Positions 8,751 to 17,459 of a stretch of 64,000 nucleotides of DNA are shown piece after piece. Source of the DNA: Gelria sp. Kuro-4 (lineage in GTDB: Bacteria > Bacillota > DTU030 > DUMP01); the NCBI RefSeq assembly GCF_019668485.1, contig NZ_AP024619.1:1301001-1365000 (forward strand), in the 5' to 3' direction. Numbering within the stretch: the stretch's first letter is position 1; each line of letters opens with the position of its first letter. The position numbers and the translations under genes were made by a program. The notes under the pieces are model-generated. The model was not told the DNA's origin. It did not search any database and saw only the letters and a list, made by a program, of their open reading frames with translations.

Positions 8751-10517
8751 ATGCCGAAAGGAATTAAAGGGAAGTTTGTACGTAGGGGGGAAGGTAGTTT
8801 GCCGACACTGGAAGACCTCAAACGCCGCTTAGCCAGCATTGACGGCCATGGTTACAAGGCCTACCAGACGCTGGAGGGGGCCTACGACTTTGGCCTTTTT
8901 ACTCTTTACCTGGATCATGCCCAGAGCGATCCGTTCGCCCCACCTTCCCGGGTGCGGGTACGGCTGCCGCAAAAGGTGGCTGCCTTCCCGTCACACCTTT
9001 GGCAAAATTCAGAGCGCCGGCTGGGGCTGGAGGATTTTCTCACCCGTGCCTGCGCGCAGGCCTGCCAGGACGTGGCCCGCGGTCACCGCGGGACGGGCAA
9101 AAGCGGGCTGGTGGGCGTGCAGCGGGCCGGCCAGGAGATCCTGGAGCGCACGGCAGTGGTGGTTACTCCCGAGTACGTGGAGGCCCGCCTGAGCGTAGGC
9201 CTGCCGGCCGCGGGGCGGCGGGTGCTCGCCCGCCAGGCGCTGGCTGTTTTTGCCGAGGAAATTCCTGCTATTGTCGACCGGGCTTTACGCCATCGCTCTC
9301 TAGACGCCCAAGCCCTGGCGCTGCACGTGGACACGGCTGAGGATCAGGCCGTACTGCGGCAGGCCCTGGACGAGCTCGGCCTGGTGGCCTTTGTGGCCGA
9401 CGGGGCCATACTCCCGCGGGAAAGCGGCGCCAGCGACCGGCCGCTCAAGGAAGGACGGGTGGTACCCTTCCGCACGCCGCCGGAGCTGGCCGTGGAGGTG
9501 GATCTTCCCCACCGCGGCCGCGTGCGCGGCCTGGGCATTCCCCATGGTGTAACTCTTATCGTGGGCGGCGGGTATCACGGTAAATCGACGCTCCTGCGGG
9601 CCATCGAGCGCGGGGTATACAACCACATCCCCGGCGACGGGCGCGAACTGGTGGTGACCGTGGCGGATGCGGTGAAGATTCGCGCCGAAGACGGCCGCAG
9701 CGTGAGCGGCGTCGACATCAGCCCTTTCATCGGTGACCTGCCCTTCGGGCAGGACACACACGACTTCTCAACGCCCAACGCCAGCGGCAGTACCTCACAG
9801 GCGGCCAATATTGTAGAAGCGCTGGAGGTGGGGACGCGTCTCCTGCTCCTTGACGAAGACACCAGCGCCACCAACTTCATGATCCGTGACGCGCGCATGC
9901 AGGAGCTTATCCCCAAGGCCGGTGAGCCCATCACACCCTTCATCGACCGCGTGCGCGAGCTTTACGAACGCTTCGGCGTGTCCACCATCCTGGTGGTGGG
10001 TGGGGCCGGGGACTACCTGGACGTGGCCGACCGGGTAATTCGCATGCAAAACTACCTGCCGGCCGAGGTGACAGGCCAAGCGCGGGCCATCGCCGCGGCG
10101 CGCCCCAGTGGCCGCCGGCCCGAACCCGGAATGCCGCTTACCAGCGTAACCGAGCGCATCCCGCTCCCGGAGAGCTTTGCCATCGGCGCCCGGGATAAAG
10201 TGAAGGCCAAGGGGACGGATACCGTCCTCCTCGGCCATGAGGAACTGGACCTGGCGAGCGTGGAGCAACTGGTGGACCCGGCGCAGGCGAACGCCATCGC
10301 TGCGATGCTGCGCTACGCAGCGCGCCACTACATAGACCGGCACCGGACGCTGCGCGAGGTGGTGACGGCTGTCTTCAGCGACTGCGCCCAGGCTGGCCTG
10401 GAGGTGGTTTCCCCCTGGCGCGGCCAGCACCCTGGAGAACTGGCCGCGCCGCGCCCCCACGAACTGGCCGCCGCTATCAACCGCCTGCGCCGGCTCGCGG
10501 TGCGCCAGAAGCGGTAG
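8751..10517 (+). CDS. Predicted ATPase of the ABC class (COG3044)
   Basis: A 588-residue protein matching the COG3044 family. The P-loop is GGGYHGKSTLL near residue 280. Walker B is RLLLLDEDTSA near residue 365, preceded by an ASGSTSQAANIVEAL segment in the ABC-signature position. No transmembrane spans are visible, so it is cytosolic and not a transporter by itself. Its function is unknown; the family is conserved but poorly studied. ATG 8751 has GGAGG only one base away. TTG 8799, behind a GGGGGGAAGG run, is an alternative start. Extension to 8643 is unlikely because a terminator ends at 8638. Single gene, convergent with the chromate transporter genes. Confidence 0.8.
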   Translation: MPKGIKGKFVRRGEGSLPTLEDLKRRLASIDGHGYKAYQTLEGAYDFGLFTLYLDHAQSDPFAPPSRVRVRLPQKVAAFPSHLWQNSERRLGLEDFLTRACAQACQDVARGHRGTGKSGLVGVQRAGQEILERTAVVVTPEYVEARLSVGLPAAGRRVLARQALAVFAEEIPAIVDRALRHRSLDAQALALHVDTAEDQAVLRQALDELGLVAFVADGAILPRESGASDRPLKEGRVVPFRTPPELAVEVDLPHRGRVRGLGIPHGVTLIVGGGYHGKSTLLRAIERGVYNHIPGDGRELVVTVADAVKIRAEDGRSVSGVDISPFIGDLPFGQDTHDFSTPNASGSTSQAANIVEALEVGTRLLLLDEDTSATNFMIRDARMQELIPKAGEPITPFIDRVRELYERFGVSTILVVGGAGDYLDVADRVIRMQNYLPAEVTGQARAIAAARPSGRRPEPGMPLTSVTERIPLPESFAIGARDKVKAKGTDTVLLGHEELDLASVEQLVDPAQANAIAAMLRYAARHYIDRHRTLREVVTAVFSDCAQAGLEVVSPWRGQHPGELAAPRPHELAAAINRLRRLAVRQKR

Positions 10518-10521
10518 GAGG

Positions 10522-11043
10522 CTACTGGAAGATCAGCACACCCAGCACAGCGGCCAGAACCAGGACCAAGATGGGATCGAGCTTAAGGCGGCGGATGGCG
10601 AAGAACGCGACTACCGCAATGATCACACCGCTCACATTCGTGATGGAGGATGGGATTATGCTCCAGGTGGCCGCCACGATCAAGGCCACCACGGCCGGCC
10701 GGATGCCGGTGAACATGGCCTTCACAGCCGCCAGCGAGCGGTAGCGGAGGAAAACCCAGGTTAGGGCGAGGATCACGAGCACAGAGGGCATAACCACACC
10801 GGTGGTGGCGGCAGCCGAACCCCAAACACCGGCCGCCTTGTAGCCCACGAAGGTAGCGGCATTGATGGCAATAGGCCCGGGCGTCACCTGCGAGATGGCA
10901 ATCACGTCGATAAACTGGGACAGGGTCAGCCACTGGTGCAGGGTGACGACCTCCCGCTGGATCAGCGGGATCATGGCGTAGCCGCCGCCGAAGCTAAAGA
11001 GGCCGATCTTGAAGAAGGTGGCAAAAAGCTTAAGCAGTATCAC
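10522..11043 (-). CDS. Chromate transporter half-subunit (CHR family), second gene
   Basis: A 173-residue membrane protein with the CHR motif FSFGGGYAMIPLI at the N-terminus and SQVTPGPIAINAATFVG near residue 50. Short CHR proteins work as pairs of oppositely inserted halves, unlike the fused ~400-residue ChrA. The start is GTG 11043, with AAGGAGG about 12 bases upstream on the minus strand. It begins three bases after the end of its partner. Real substrates of many such pairs are untested, so chromate efflux is a family label and not a demonstrated role here. Confidence 0.88.
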   Translation of the reverse strand: MILLKLFATFFKIGLFSFGGGYAMIPLIQREVVTLHQWLTLSQFIDVIAISQVTPGPIAINAATFVGYKAAGVWGSAAATTGVVMPSVLVILALTWVFLRYRSLAAVKAMFTGIRPAVVALIVAATWSIIPSSITNVSGVIIAVVAFFAIRRLKLDPILVLVLAAVLGVLIFQ

Positions 11044-11046
11044 GTC

Positions 11047-11712
11047 TTACCTGGCCTCCTTGTCCTTTTTTTCTTCCTGAGCGGCACCGTTTTCCGCTTT
11101 AACCACCTCAAGGCGGCAGGCGGCTACGCCGGCGGTGGCTGCCGCAATGATGACGAACACCGGGTGTACGTTGAAGCCGATGAGAGCCAGCAGGGCAAGC
11201 AGCGCGAGGGCGCCGCCGAAGCGGCTTTTGATGGCTGTCTTACCCACGTCGAAGACGGCGGCGGCCATGAGCGCGACCACGGCCGGGCGCATTCCCGCCA
11301 TGGCGGCGCGCACATAGGGGTTGTGCTGGACGCCCAGAAAGATAGATGCGACCACTAGAATGGTGATGAAAGAGGGCAGGGCAGCCCCCGCCACCGAGAG
11401 CAGTGCGCCGGACAGGCCGCTCAGCTTGTAACCTGTTAAAGCCGCGATGTTCACGGCGATGGAGCCCGGTGAGCTCTGGGCCACGGCTATGGCGTCCACA
11501 AACTCCTCATCTTCCATCCAGCCCGATCGCTCCACAATAGACTTACGGATGAGGGGCAGCATGGCGTAGCCACCGCCGAAAGTGAACGCGCCAATGGTGA
11601 AAAAAGACCAAAAGAGGCGCAGCGGCGTGGGAGGCAAGAACGCCTTACCTTTATCCTGCTTTTCCCCGTACCGGCTCAGCGGGGCCTTCCCCGCTCTCTC
11701 CCCCGCCTGCAT
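11047..11712 (-). CDS. Chromate transporter half-subunit (CHR family), first gene
   Basis: A 221-residue membrane protein with the same CHR motifs as its neighbour: FTFGGGYAMLPLIRK and AQSSPGSIAVNIAALTGYK. It carries an N-terminal cytosolic extension of about 30 polar residues and a charged, glutamate/lysine-rich tail of about 25 residues. It is first in a two-gene minus-strand operon. The start is ATG 11712 behind a GGAGAGGG stretch. The pair should form one transporter in the membrane. No chrB-like regulator is adjacent. Confidence 0.87.
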   Translation of the reverse strand: MQAGERAGKAPLSRYGEKQDKGKAFLPPTPLRLFWSFFTIGAFTFGGGYAMLPLIRKSIVERSGWMEDEEFVDAIAVAQSSPGSIAVNIAALTGYKLSGLSGALLSVAGAALPSFITILVVASIFLGVQHNPYVRAAMAGMRPAVVALMAAAVFDVGKTAIKSRFGGALALLALLALIGFNVHPVFVIIAAATAGVAACRLEVVKAENGAAQEEKKDKEAR

Positions 11713-12092
11713 CCCAAAACCATCCCTCTCCTACCTTAATAAGCCAGATTATCTATAGGATAACATAGGAAGCAAATCTATGCCAGCTCCGCGCCGCCTT
11801 GTCCCAACCAACCGGCGAAGGTAGCCGGAACCCGAGCGCCGGTTCTTCCACCCGGCGATCCGACCCGCCCCTGAGGGGTCGTCTCGGGGTCGGCCATAAT
11901 CAGCGGAGTGCACGCTTTCCGGGCCGGGAGGGTCGAGGCTGCTTGGGTCCCATGGCTCAGGATGTTCAGCGCTTCCAGGAGCATGAAGCCCTGCGGGACG
12001 GCAAGCGGCTGTGCTGGGCCACGGATAGTAAAAACTTCGGCGACCGGCCGGATAATCCTTCTCAAAAACCGTAGTTCGAAACGACATCCCCC
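11713..12092. other. 380-base intergenic region, no gene recognised
   Basis: This lies between the divergent chromate transporter operon and the methionine-synthase promoter. Short open frames exist on both strands (for example a minus-strand frame of ~95 codons at 11778-12065), but none has a clear ribosome site or a family I recognise. The part nearest 11712 probably carries the chr promoter: an AT-rich stretch reading TTGCTT, 17 bases, ATAATC on the minus strand at about 11740-11780. Confidence 0.4.
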
Positions 12093-12121
12093 TTGACAGT
12101 GCCCGCTTCAGCGGCTAGAAT
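12093..12121 (+). promoter_or_regulatory. Sigma-A-type promoter of the methionine synthase operon
   Basis: TTGACA at 12093-12098, a 17-base spacer, and TAGAAT at 12116-12121. Transcription should start near 12128, about 18 bases before the SAM riboswitch. Confidence 0.85.
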
Positions 12122-12145
12122 ATGGCTAACCACAACTGAAAAATG

Positions 12146-12294
12146 CTCTTATCCAGAGTGGCGGAGGGACTGGCCCCATGAAGCCCGGCAACCAATCGGG
12201 AGCGCCCGATCCGGTGCCAATTCCAGCAGGAGGATTCCTGAAAGATAAGAGGAGCGCACAAGAGGCCTCTTCCTTTTGGGAAGGGGCCTTTTTT
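12146..12294 (+). promoter_or_regulatory. SAM-I (S-box) riboswitch with terminator
   Basis: The P1 strands CTCTTATC (12146-12153) and GATAAGAG (12244-12251) enclose the S-box core. The core includes GAGGGACTGGCCC, ATGAAGCCCGGCAACC and GGTGCCAATTCCAGC, the most conserved SAM-I elements. A terminator follows: AGGCCTCTTCC (12263-12273) pairs with GGAAGGGGCCT (12279-12289), then a T run to 12294. By family knowledge, SAM binding favours termination, so the downstream methionine genes are expressed when SAM is low. Confidence 0.96.
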
Positions 12295-12315
12295 AGCGCC
12301 GGGGAGGAAGGAAAG

Positions 12316-12975
12316 ATGCGGATTGACAGGCGTGAGGTTACACGTTACCTGGGCCTGAAGGGTGGCCGGGAACTAGACGTGCGGTGGGCGGAGCGTGTTG
12401 AAGAGGTGGTGGCGGAAGCGGAAGAGCTCCTTACGCCGGCCTTTTCCTGGCGGACGTACCCGGTGGTGCAGGTGGGGGAGGGCGAGATTACCCTTGCCGG
12501 GACGGACCTTACCGTGAGTGGGCCGCGCATGGTGCGGCGCCTGGCCGGGGCGGAGCACCTGACGGCGCTCGCTGTGACGTGTGGGCCGGCGCTGGAGGAG
12601 GCGGCTGCGGTGGCCTTTGCCCGCGGCGAGTACGCCCGAGGCGCCATCTTGGATGCGGCCGGTTCGGCGGCGGCCGAGGCCCTGGCCGACGAGGTGAACG
12701 ACTCGGTGGCGGCTGAGGCGCGGGCGAGGGGGTATTGCCTCCTTCCCCGGGTGAGTCCAGGCTACGCCGACTGGGACCTGGCGGTGCAGCCGCGGCTCCT
12801 TGAGGCGGCGGGGGCGGAGGGGCTCGGCATCAGCCTCAGTGCGGCGCTCCTTCTAATACCGCGAAAATCGGTTACGGCGGTGATCGCCTGGATGAAGGAG
12901 CCCGTGGCGGTGAACGGTGGTTGCCGTGCCTGCCCGCGCACGAGCTGTCGCTACCGGAGGGAGGAGGAGCAGTGA
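12316..12975 (+). CDS. Stand-alone B12-dependent methionine synthase reactivation protein
   Basis: A 219-residue protein matching the methionine synthase activation domain, which in MetH of E. coli is the C-terminal module that binds SAM and remethylates inactivated cobalamin. Features are VTCGPALEEAA, ILDAAGSAAAEALADE and the SPGYADWDL segment, akin to the family's R-x-SPGY signature. The C-terminus carries a compact Cys cluster, CRACPRTSC (C-x2-C-x4-C), typical of the separate clostridial form and possibly metal-binding. GGGGAGGAAGG at 12301-12311 sets ATG 12316; the ATG at 12178 lies inside the riboswitch. Its stop overlaps the GTG of metH, which lacks this domain. Confidence 0.85.
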   Translation: MRIDRREVTRYLGLKGGRELDVRWAERVEEVVAEAEELLTPAFSWRTYPVVQVGEGEITLAGTDLTVSGPRMVRRLAGAEHLTALAVTCGPALEEAAAVAFARGEYARGAILDAAGSAAAEALADEVNDSVAAEARARGYCLLPRVSPGYADWDLAVQPRLLEAAGAEGLGISLSAALLLIPRKSVTAVIAWMKEPVAVNGGCRACPRTSCRYRREEEQ

Positions 12976-15413
12976 ATCTGGCTGACTTACTGGTTGAGGG
13001 AAAAGCCGTGATCGTGGATGGGGCGATGGGAACACTCTTACAGGCCCAGGGGCTGGCACGGGGCGAATGCCCGGAGGGTTGGAACCTTCTCTACCCCGAA
13101 CGCGTGCAGGCGGTGCATGCGGCTTACCTGGCCGCCGGTGCCCAGATCATCGAAACCAACACCTTCGGTGCCAACCGGGTGAAGCTGGCCGCCTACGGCC
13201 TTGCGGCCAAGGTGCGGGAGATTAACGCGGCGGGCGTGCGCTTAGCACGGGAGGCGGCCGGGGGGCGGGCGCTGGCGGCCGCCTCCATCGGCCCCACCGG
13301 GCGGCTCTTTGCGCCCTGGGGGGACCTTACTTTTGAGGAGGCATACGCCGTCTTTGCCGAGCAGGCTGAAGCCTGCGCTGCGGCGGGGGCGGACATCCTG
13401 TGGGTCGAGACCATGGGCGAGCTGGGGGAGGCGCGGGCGGCGCTCCTGGCGGCGCGGGAAACGGGGCTCCCGGTGGTGGTAACCCTTACGTTCAGCAATG
13501 GCGCCCGCACTCTTACCGGTACGGACCCGGTCACGGCGGCGGTGGTGCTCACACACCTGGGAGCGGCGGCAGTGGGGGCCAACTGCTCGGGTGGCGCGCA
13601 GGAACTCTGGCCGGTTTTGGCAGAGATGGCCCGGGCGACAGCCCTTCCCCTGGTGGTGCAGCCCAACGCCGGCCTGCCCCGGCCGGAAGGCGGGCAAAGC
13701 GTCTTTCCCGTGGGACCGGAGGAGTTCGCCGCCTGGGGGAAGCGCTTCCTCGACCTGGGCGTGGCGCTCCTCGGCGGCTGCTGCGGCACCACGCCGGCGC
13801 ACATTGCGGCACTTACAGCCGCAGTGAAGGGGCGCGCCGTACCCGCGCGTTCAGTTATCCCCGGAGCGGCTCTGAGCTCGCGGAGCCGCACCGTCTTCGT
13901 GGGGAGCGGATGCCCGCCGCTTCTCATCGGGGAGCGCATCAACCCCACCGGCAAAAAAGCCCTGGCCACGGCCCTTAAGGCCCGCGCCTGGGACGAGGTG
14001 GTGGCCCTGGGGCGCAGCCAGGAAGAAGAAGGGGCCGGGGCACTGGACGTGAACGTCGGCCTTCCCGGCGGGCCGGAGCCCGAACTCCTCCGGGACGCCG
14101 TGCGCGCGCTGGGCGCACAACTGGGGAGCCCGCTCGTTCTAGATAGCGCCAACCCACAGGCCCTGGCGGCGGCTCTACCGGAGTATCCGGGGCGCGCCCT
14201 CATCAACAGCGTGAGCGGTCGGCCGGAGAGCCTGGCGGCGGTCCTGCCGCTGGCAAAAAAGTACGGGGCGGCGGTGGTGGCCCTCACCCTGAATGAACAG
14301 GGGATACCGCCCCGGGCGGAGGAAAGGGTGGCCGTGGCCCGGCGAATAGTGGCCGCGGCGGAGCAGGCGGGCCTTGCGCGCCAGGACGTGCTGGTGGACT
14401 GCCTTACCCTGACGGCCGGGGCGGCCGAGGCCGGTCCCCGGGAGACCCTGCGGGCTGTACGCCTGGCCAAAGACCTCGGCCTCAGCACGCTGCTCGGCGT
14501 GAGCAACGTCTCCCACGGCCTTCCCGGGCGGGAGACTCTGAACAGCACCTTCCTGGCCATGGCCCTGGCGGCCGGCCTCGATGCCGTGATCGCCGACCCG
14601 GCCAGCACCCGCATCAAGGAAACCCTTCTCGCCGGTGCGGCGCTGACGGGGCGTGACCCGGGAGCAAAAAGGTACATTGAGACCGTGGCCGGAAAAGCGC
14701 CGGCCGCTCCAAAGGGTGGGGAGGTGGCCCGGGAAGGGGAAGTGAACCGCAGCAAAGGGGCAAACCTGGGGCAGGCCCTGCGCCGGGGTGAGAAAGACGC
14801 TCTGGTGAGGGGTGTACAAGAGGAACTGGCTGCCGGGCGCGATCCCTTGGAACTGCTCAACACGGATCTCCTCCCGGCCCTGGGCCAGGTAGGTGAAATG
14901 TACGCCCGGGGTGAGTACTTCCTTCCCCAGCTCCTTTTGAGCGCCGAAGCCATGGAAGCGGCTCTTGGGCTGCTCGAGCGGGCGATCGGCACCGCCGGCG
15001 TAGCCCGCGCCGGCCGTGTAGCCCTGGCCACCGTGGCCGGCGACATCCACGACATCGGGAAGAACATCGTGGCGGCGCTGCTTAGGGCGAACGGCTTTCA
15101 GGTGGTGGACCTGGGGCGGGACGTGCCGCCGGAGGAGGTGGTGGCCGCGGTTGCGGGCGGTGTCGACGCGGTGGGGTTAAGCGCCCTCATGACCACAACA
15201 CTGCCGAGTCTCGAGCAAACGGTACAGGCGGTCAAAAGAGCCGCTCCGCACCTGCCGGTGATGGTGGGCGGGGCGGTGGTGACGGAAGAGTATGCCAGGA
15301 GTATCGGGGCGGACGGCTATGCAGCTGACGGGGTGGGAGCGGTGGCATTAGCGCGGCAGCTCATCGCCCGGGCGCAACAAAGTAAGGAGGTTGAAACAGA
15401 TGCCCACGCTTAA
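12972..15413 (+). CDS. metH: Cobalamin-dependent methionine synthase lacking the activation domain
   Basis: An 813-residue enzyme transferring a methyl group from methyltetrahydrofolate to homocysteine. Domain order: homocysteine S-methyltransferase (about 1-285; zinc cysteines at C205 and C270/C271 in GGCCGTTPAH), pterin-binding (about 320-570; GERINPTGKK), B12 cap (LLPALGQVGEMYARGEYFLP), then B12-binding with GDIHDIGKN, where H693 is the lower axial ligand. It ends after the B12 domain, so the reactivation module is supplied by the previous gene. The GTG start overlaps that gene's stop. It is controlled by the SAM-I riboswitch upstream. Confidence 0.95.
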   Translation: MNLADLLVEGKAVIVDGAMGTLLQAQGLARGECPEGWNLLYPERVQAVHAAYLAAGAQIIETNTFGANRVKLAAYGLAAKVREINAAGVRLAREAAGGRALAAASIGPTGRLFAPWGDLTFEEAYAVFAEQAEACAAAGADILWVETMGELGEARAALLAARETGLPVVVTLTFSNGARTLTGTDPVTAAVVLTHLGAAAVGANCSGGAQELWPVLAEMARATALPLVVQPNAGLPRPEGGQSVFPVGPEEFAAWGKRFLDLGVALLGGCCGTTPAHIAALTAAVKGRAVPARSVIPGAALSSRSRTVFVGSGCPPLLIGERINPTGKKALATALKARAWDEVVALGRSQEEEGAGALDVNVGLPGGPEPELLRDAVRALGAQLGSPLVLDSANPQALAAALPEYPGRALINSVSGRPESLAAVLPLAKKYGAAVVALTLNEQGIPPRAEERVAVARRIVAAAEQAGLARQDVLVDCLTLTAGAAEAGPRETLRAVRLAKDLGLSTLLGVSNVSHGLPGRETLNSTFLAMALAAGLDAVIADPASTRIKETLLAGAALTGRDPGAKRYIETVAGKAPAAPKGGEVAREGEVNRSKGANLGQALRRGEKDALVRGVQEELAAGRDPLELLNTDLLPALGQVGEMYARGEYFLPQLLLSAEAMEAALGLLERAIGTAGVARAGRVALATVAGDIHDIGKNIVAALLRANGFQVVDLGRDVPPEEVVAAVAGGVDAVGLSALMTTTLPSLEQTVQAVKRAAPHLPVMVGGAVVTEEYARSIGADGYAADGVGAVALARQLIARAQQSKEVETDAHA

Positions 15414-16278
15414 AGAAAAACTCGCCCGCGGCCAGTTTGTGGTAACGCTGGAACTCGACCCGCCGCGCGGGGCCGACCCGGCGCCCGTCCTGGCACAGGC
15501 CCGGGAGCTGGCCGGGCGGGTGGATGCCGTGAACATCGCCGACTGCCCCATGGCGCGCCTCAAGATGAGCCCCATTGCCGTGGCGGCGCTGGTGCAGCGG
15601 GAGCTCGGGCTTGAGACCATCTTTCACCTTACCTGCCGCGACCGCAACCTGCTGGGCCTCCAGGCGGAACTTTTAGGCGCGTGGGGCCTGGGGGTACGCA
15701 ACATCCTGGCTTTAACCGGCGATGAGCCGGCCCGGGGCGATCACCCTCAGGCGACCGGCGTTTACGATGTAGACTCCACCGGCCTGGTGCGCATAGCGGC
15801 CGGCCTTAACGCCGGGCGGAGCCTGGCCGGGCGGGAACTGCCGGGCACAGGCTTTCTCATCGGCGTGGTGGCCAATCCGGGGGCAGGCGACCGCGCGCGC
15901 GAGCTCAAGCGCCTGGAGGAGAAACTGGCCGCCGGGGCACACTTTATCCAAACCCAACCTGTCTTTGAAGTGGGCGTAGCGGAGTCTTTCGCGCACGCCG
16001 TCGAGCCGTGGCACGTCCCGGTGCTCTTCGGGTTCCTCCCGCTTACCGGCGCGGCCATGGCCCGGAACCTGGTGGTGCGCGTCCCCGGCATCAGCATCCC
16101 CAATGAGGTGTTAGCGCACCTGGACGCAGACCCCACCTGCGGCCCGTCCCTGGCGCGCCGGCTTTTCGCCGACCTGGCTCCCCTGGGCGCCGGCATCCAC
16201 TTCTTTCCCATGGGACATCCCGAACGTGTCCTCGCCTGCCTCGCCCCGCAAAGCACCGTTGCTGCCTCGCCGGCTTAG
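15400..16278 (+). CDS. metF: Methylenetetrahydrofolate reductase (MetF type)
   Basis: A 292-residue TIM-barrel flavoprotein that makes methyltetrahydrofolate, the methyl donor for the MetH encoded just upstream. Recognisable family segments are TLELDPPRGADPAP near the N-terminus, HLTCRDRNLLGL near residue 75, NILALTGDEP near residue 100, and FIQTQPVF near residue 185. The ATG at 15400 has AAGGAGG at 15383-15389 and overlaps the end of metH by 14 bases, so the two are translationally coupled. No MetV-type zinc subunit is adjacent, although acetogens often have one. Confidence 0.92.
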   Translation: MPTLKEKLARGQFVVTLELDPPRGADPAPVLAQARELAGRVDAVNIADCPMARLKMSPIAVAALVQRELGLETIFHLTCRDRNLLGLQAELLGAWGLGVRNILALTGDEPARGDHPQATGVYDVDSTGLVRIAAGLNAGRSLAGRELPGTGFLIGVVANPGAGDRARELKRLEEKLAAGAHFIQTQPVFEVGVAESFAHAVEPWHVPVLFGFLPLTGAAMARNLVVRVPGISIPNEVLAHLDADPTCGPSLARRLFADLAPLGAGIHFFPMGHPERVLACLAPQSTVAASPA

Positions 16279-16382
16279 AGAATGCGGCGGATCCGCTAAG
16301 TGCCGAGCAAAAGCATCGTCCTGGCCACGAGGCGGCCATCTTCTTTCACCGATGTCCAACTTCCTTTCCCGGGCGCCACAAA

Positions 16383-16420
16383 AGGCTGTCGGCCGCTTAC
16401 GACCGACAGCCTTGTCTTTT
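16383..16420. terminator. Bidirectional terminator between metF and the etf operon
   Basis: AGGCTGTCGG (16383-16392) and CCGACAGCCT (16403-16412) form a perfect 10-bp stem, followed by TGTCTTTT. Read from the other strand the hairpin is followed by TTGTGG, so it may also stop the convergent etfA transcript. Confidence 0.85.
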
Positions 16421-16449
16421 CCCAACCGCAGGGACAGACCTCGTAGTGC

Positions 16450-17448
16450 TCAGGCCCCCTTGGCCTTAAACTCCCGAAAGCGCGCGGTGAGGGCGGGGAG
16501 GATGTCTTTTACGTCGCCGACGATGCCGTAGGTGGCGAGGTCGAAGATGGGGGCGTGGGGGTCCTTGTTGATGGCCACCACCACGTCGGCCTTTTGCATG
16601 CCCACGGTGTGCTGCACCACGCCGGAGAGGCCGCAGGCGATGTAGAGGCGGGGGGCGACGGTCTTGCCGCTCTGGCCGATCTGGCGGTCGGCGCCGATCC
16701 AGCCTTCGTCCACCGGTGGCCGCGTGGCCCCCACCACACCGCCCAGCACCCGGGCGAGTTCTTCCAACAGCTGGAAGTTTTCCTTGGAACCCATGCCGCG
16801 CCCGCCGGCCACTACCACCGCCGCGTCCTCGAGACGAACGGCGGGCTGAGGCAGGGGGACAACCTCGAGCACCTTCAGGGGGATTTGGTCCTCGACCAGG
16901 TCAACCGTAAGGCGCGTGAGCTTGCCCTGCCGCGCGCGCTCGAGCGGCGGGAGAGGAAAAACGCGCGGGCGCACGGTGGTCATCTGGGGGCGGTGCCGGG
17001 GGATGGTGATGTGCACCAGGACGTTACCGCCGTAAGAGGGCTTGGTTTGCACCAGGAGGCCCTGCGGGTCCAGGGCGAGGTCCAGGCAGTCGGCGGTGAG
17101 GCCCGTGCCCAGGCGGGCGGCCAGCCGCGGGGCCAGGTCGCGCCCGAGCGCGGTCGCTCCGAAGAGCACGATGTCCGGCTGCCGCTCCTGAAGCACGGGG
17201 ACAAGCACATCGGCGTAGGGCCGGGTCCGGTAAAACTTGAGCACGGGGTGATCGGCGAGCAGCACCTCTTCGGCGCCGGCGGCGAAAAGGTCGCCGGCCA
17301 GTCCCTCCACGCCGCTCCCCAGGAGCACCGCCACCACCGGCCGGCTTCCGCCCGCCATGGCGCGGGCTTTGCCCACGAGCTCCAGGGCCACGCGCTGGAG
17401 GCGGCCGTCCCTTTGCTCGGCGAACACCCAGATCTCCTCCTCGGCCAT
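16450..17448 (-). CDS. etfA: Electron transfer flavoprotein alpha subunit
   Basis: A 332-residue protein. The C-terminal FAD domain is clear: GGRGMGSKENFQLLEELA, then LYIACGLSGVVQH and AINKDPHAPIFDLATYGIVGD near the end, the standard EtfA FAD site. The N-terminal domain pairs with EtfB. Together they carry electrons between the acyl-CoA dehydrogenase of this operon and a membrane or soluble acceptor. AGGAGGTGAGCGC precedes ATG 17448. It is the third gene of acd-etfB-etfA. I see no extra ferredoxin-like domain. Whether the pair bifurcates electrons cannot be judged from these signatures. Confidence 0.95.
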   Translation of the reverse strand: MAEEEIWVFAEQRDGRLQRVALELVGKARAMAGGSRPVVAVLLGSGVEGLAGDLFAAGAEEVLLADHPVLKFYRTRPYADVLVPVLQERQPDIVLFGATALGRDLAPRLAARLGTGLTADCLDLALDPQGLLVQTKPSYGGNVLVHITIPRHRPQMTTVRPRVFPLPPLERARQGKLTRLTVDLVEDQIPLKVLEVVPLPQPAVRLEDAAVVVAGGRGMGSKENFQLLEELARVLGGVVGATRPPVDEGWIGADRQIGQSGKTVAPRLYIACGLSGVVQHTVGMQKADVVVAINKDPHAPIFDLATYGIVGDVKDILPALTARFREFKAKGA

Positions 17449-17459
17449 GCGCTCACCTC

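Noticed and set aside
11778-12065. A ~95-codon minus-strand frame in the chr-met intergenic region
   Set aside because: No ribosome site and no recognisable family. Overlapping frames on the other strand are equally open.
12178-12315. Upstream ATG start for the MetH reactivation gene
   Set aside because: It lies inside the SAM-I riboswitch and passes through its terminator. ATG 12316 has a strong ribosome site.
13193-15067. A 624-codon open frame on the minus strand opposite metH
   Set aside because: It is a shadow of the GC-rich metH gene: alternating Arg/Ser/Pro/Ala composition, no ribosome site, no family similarity.
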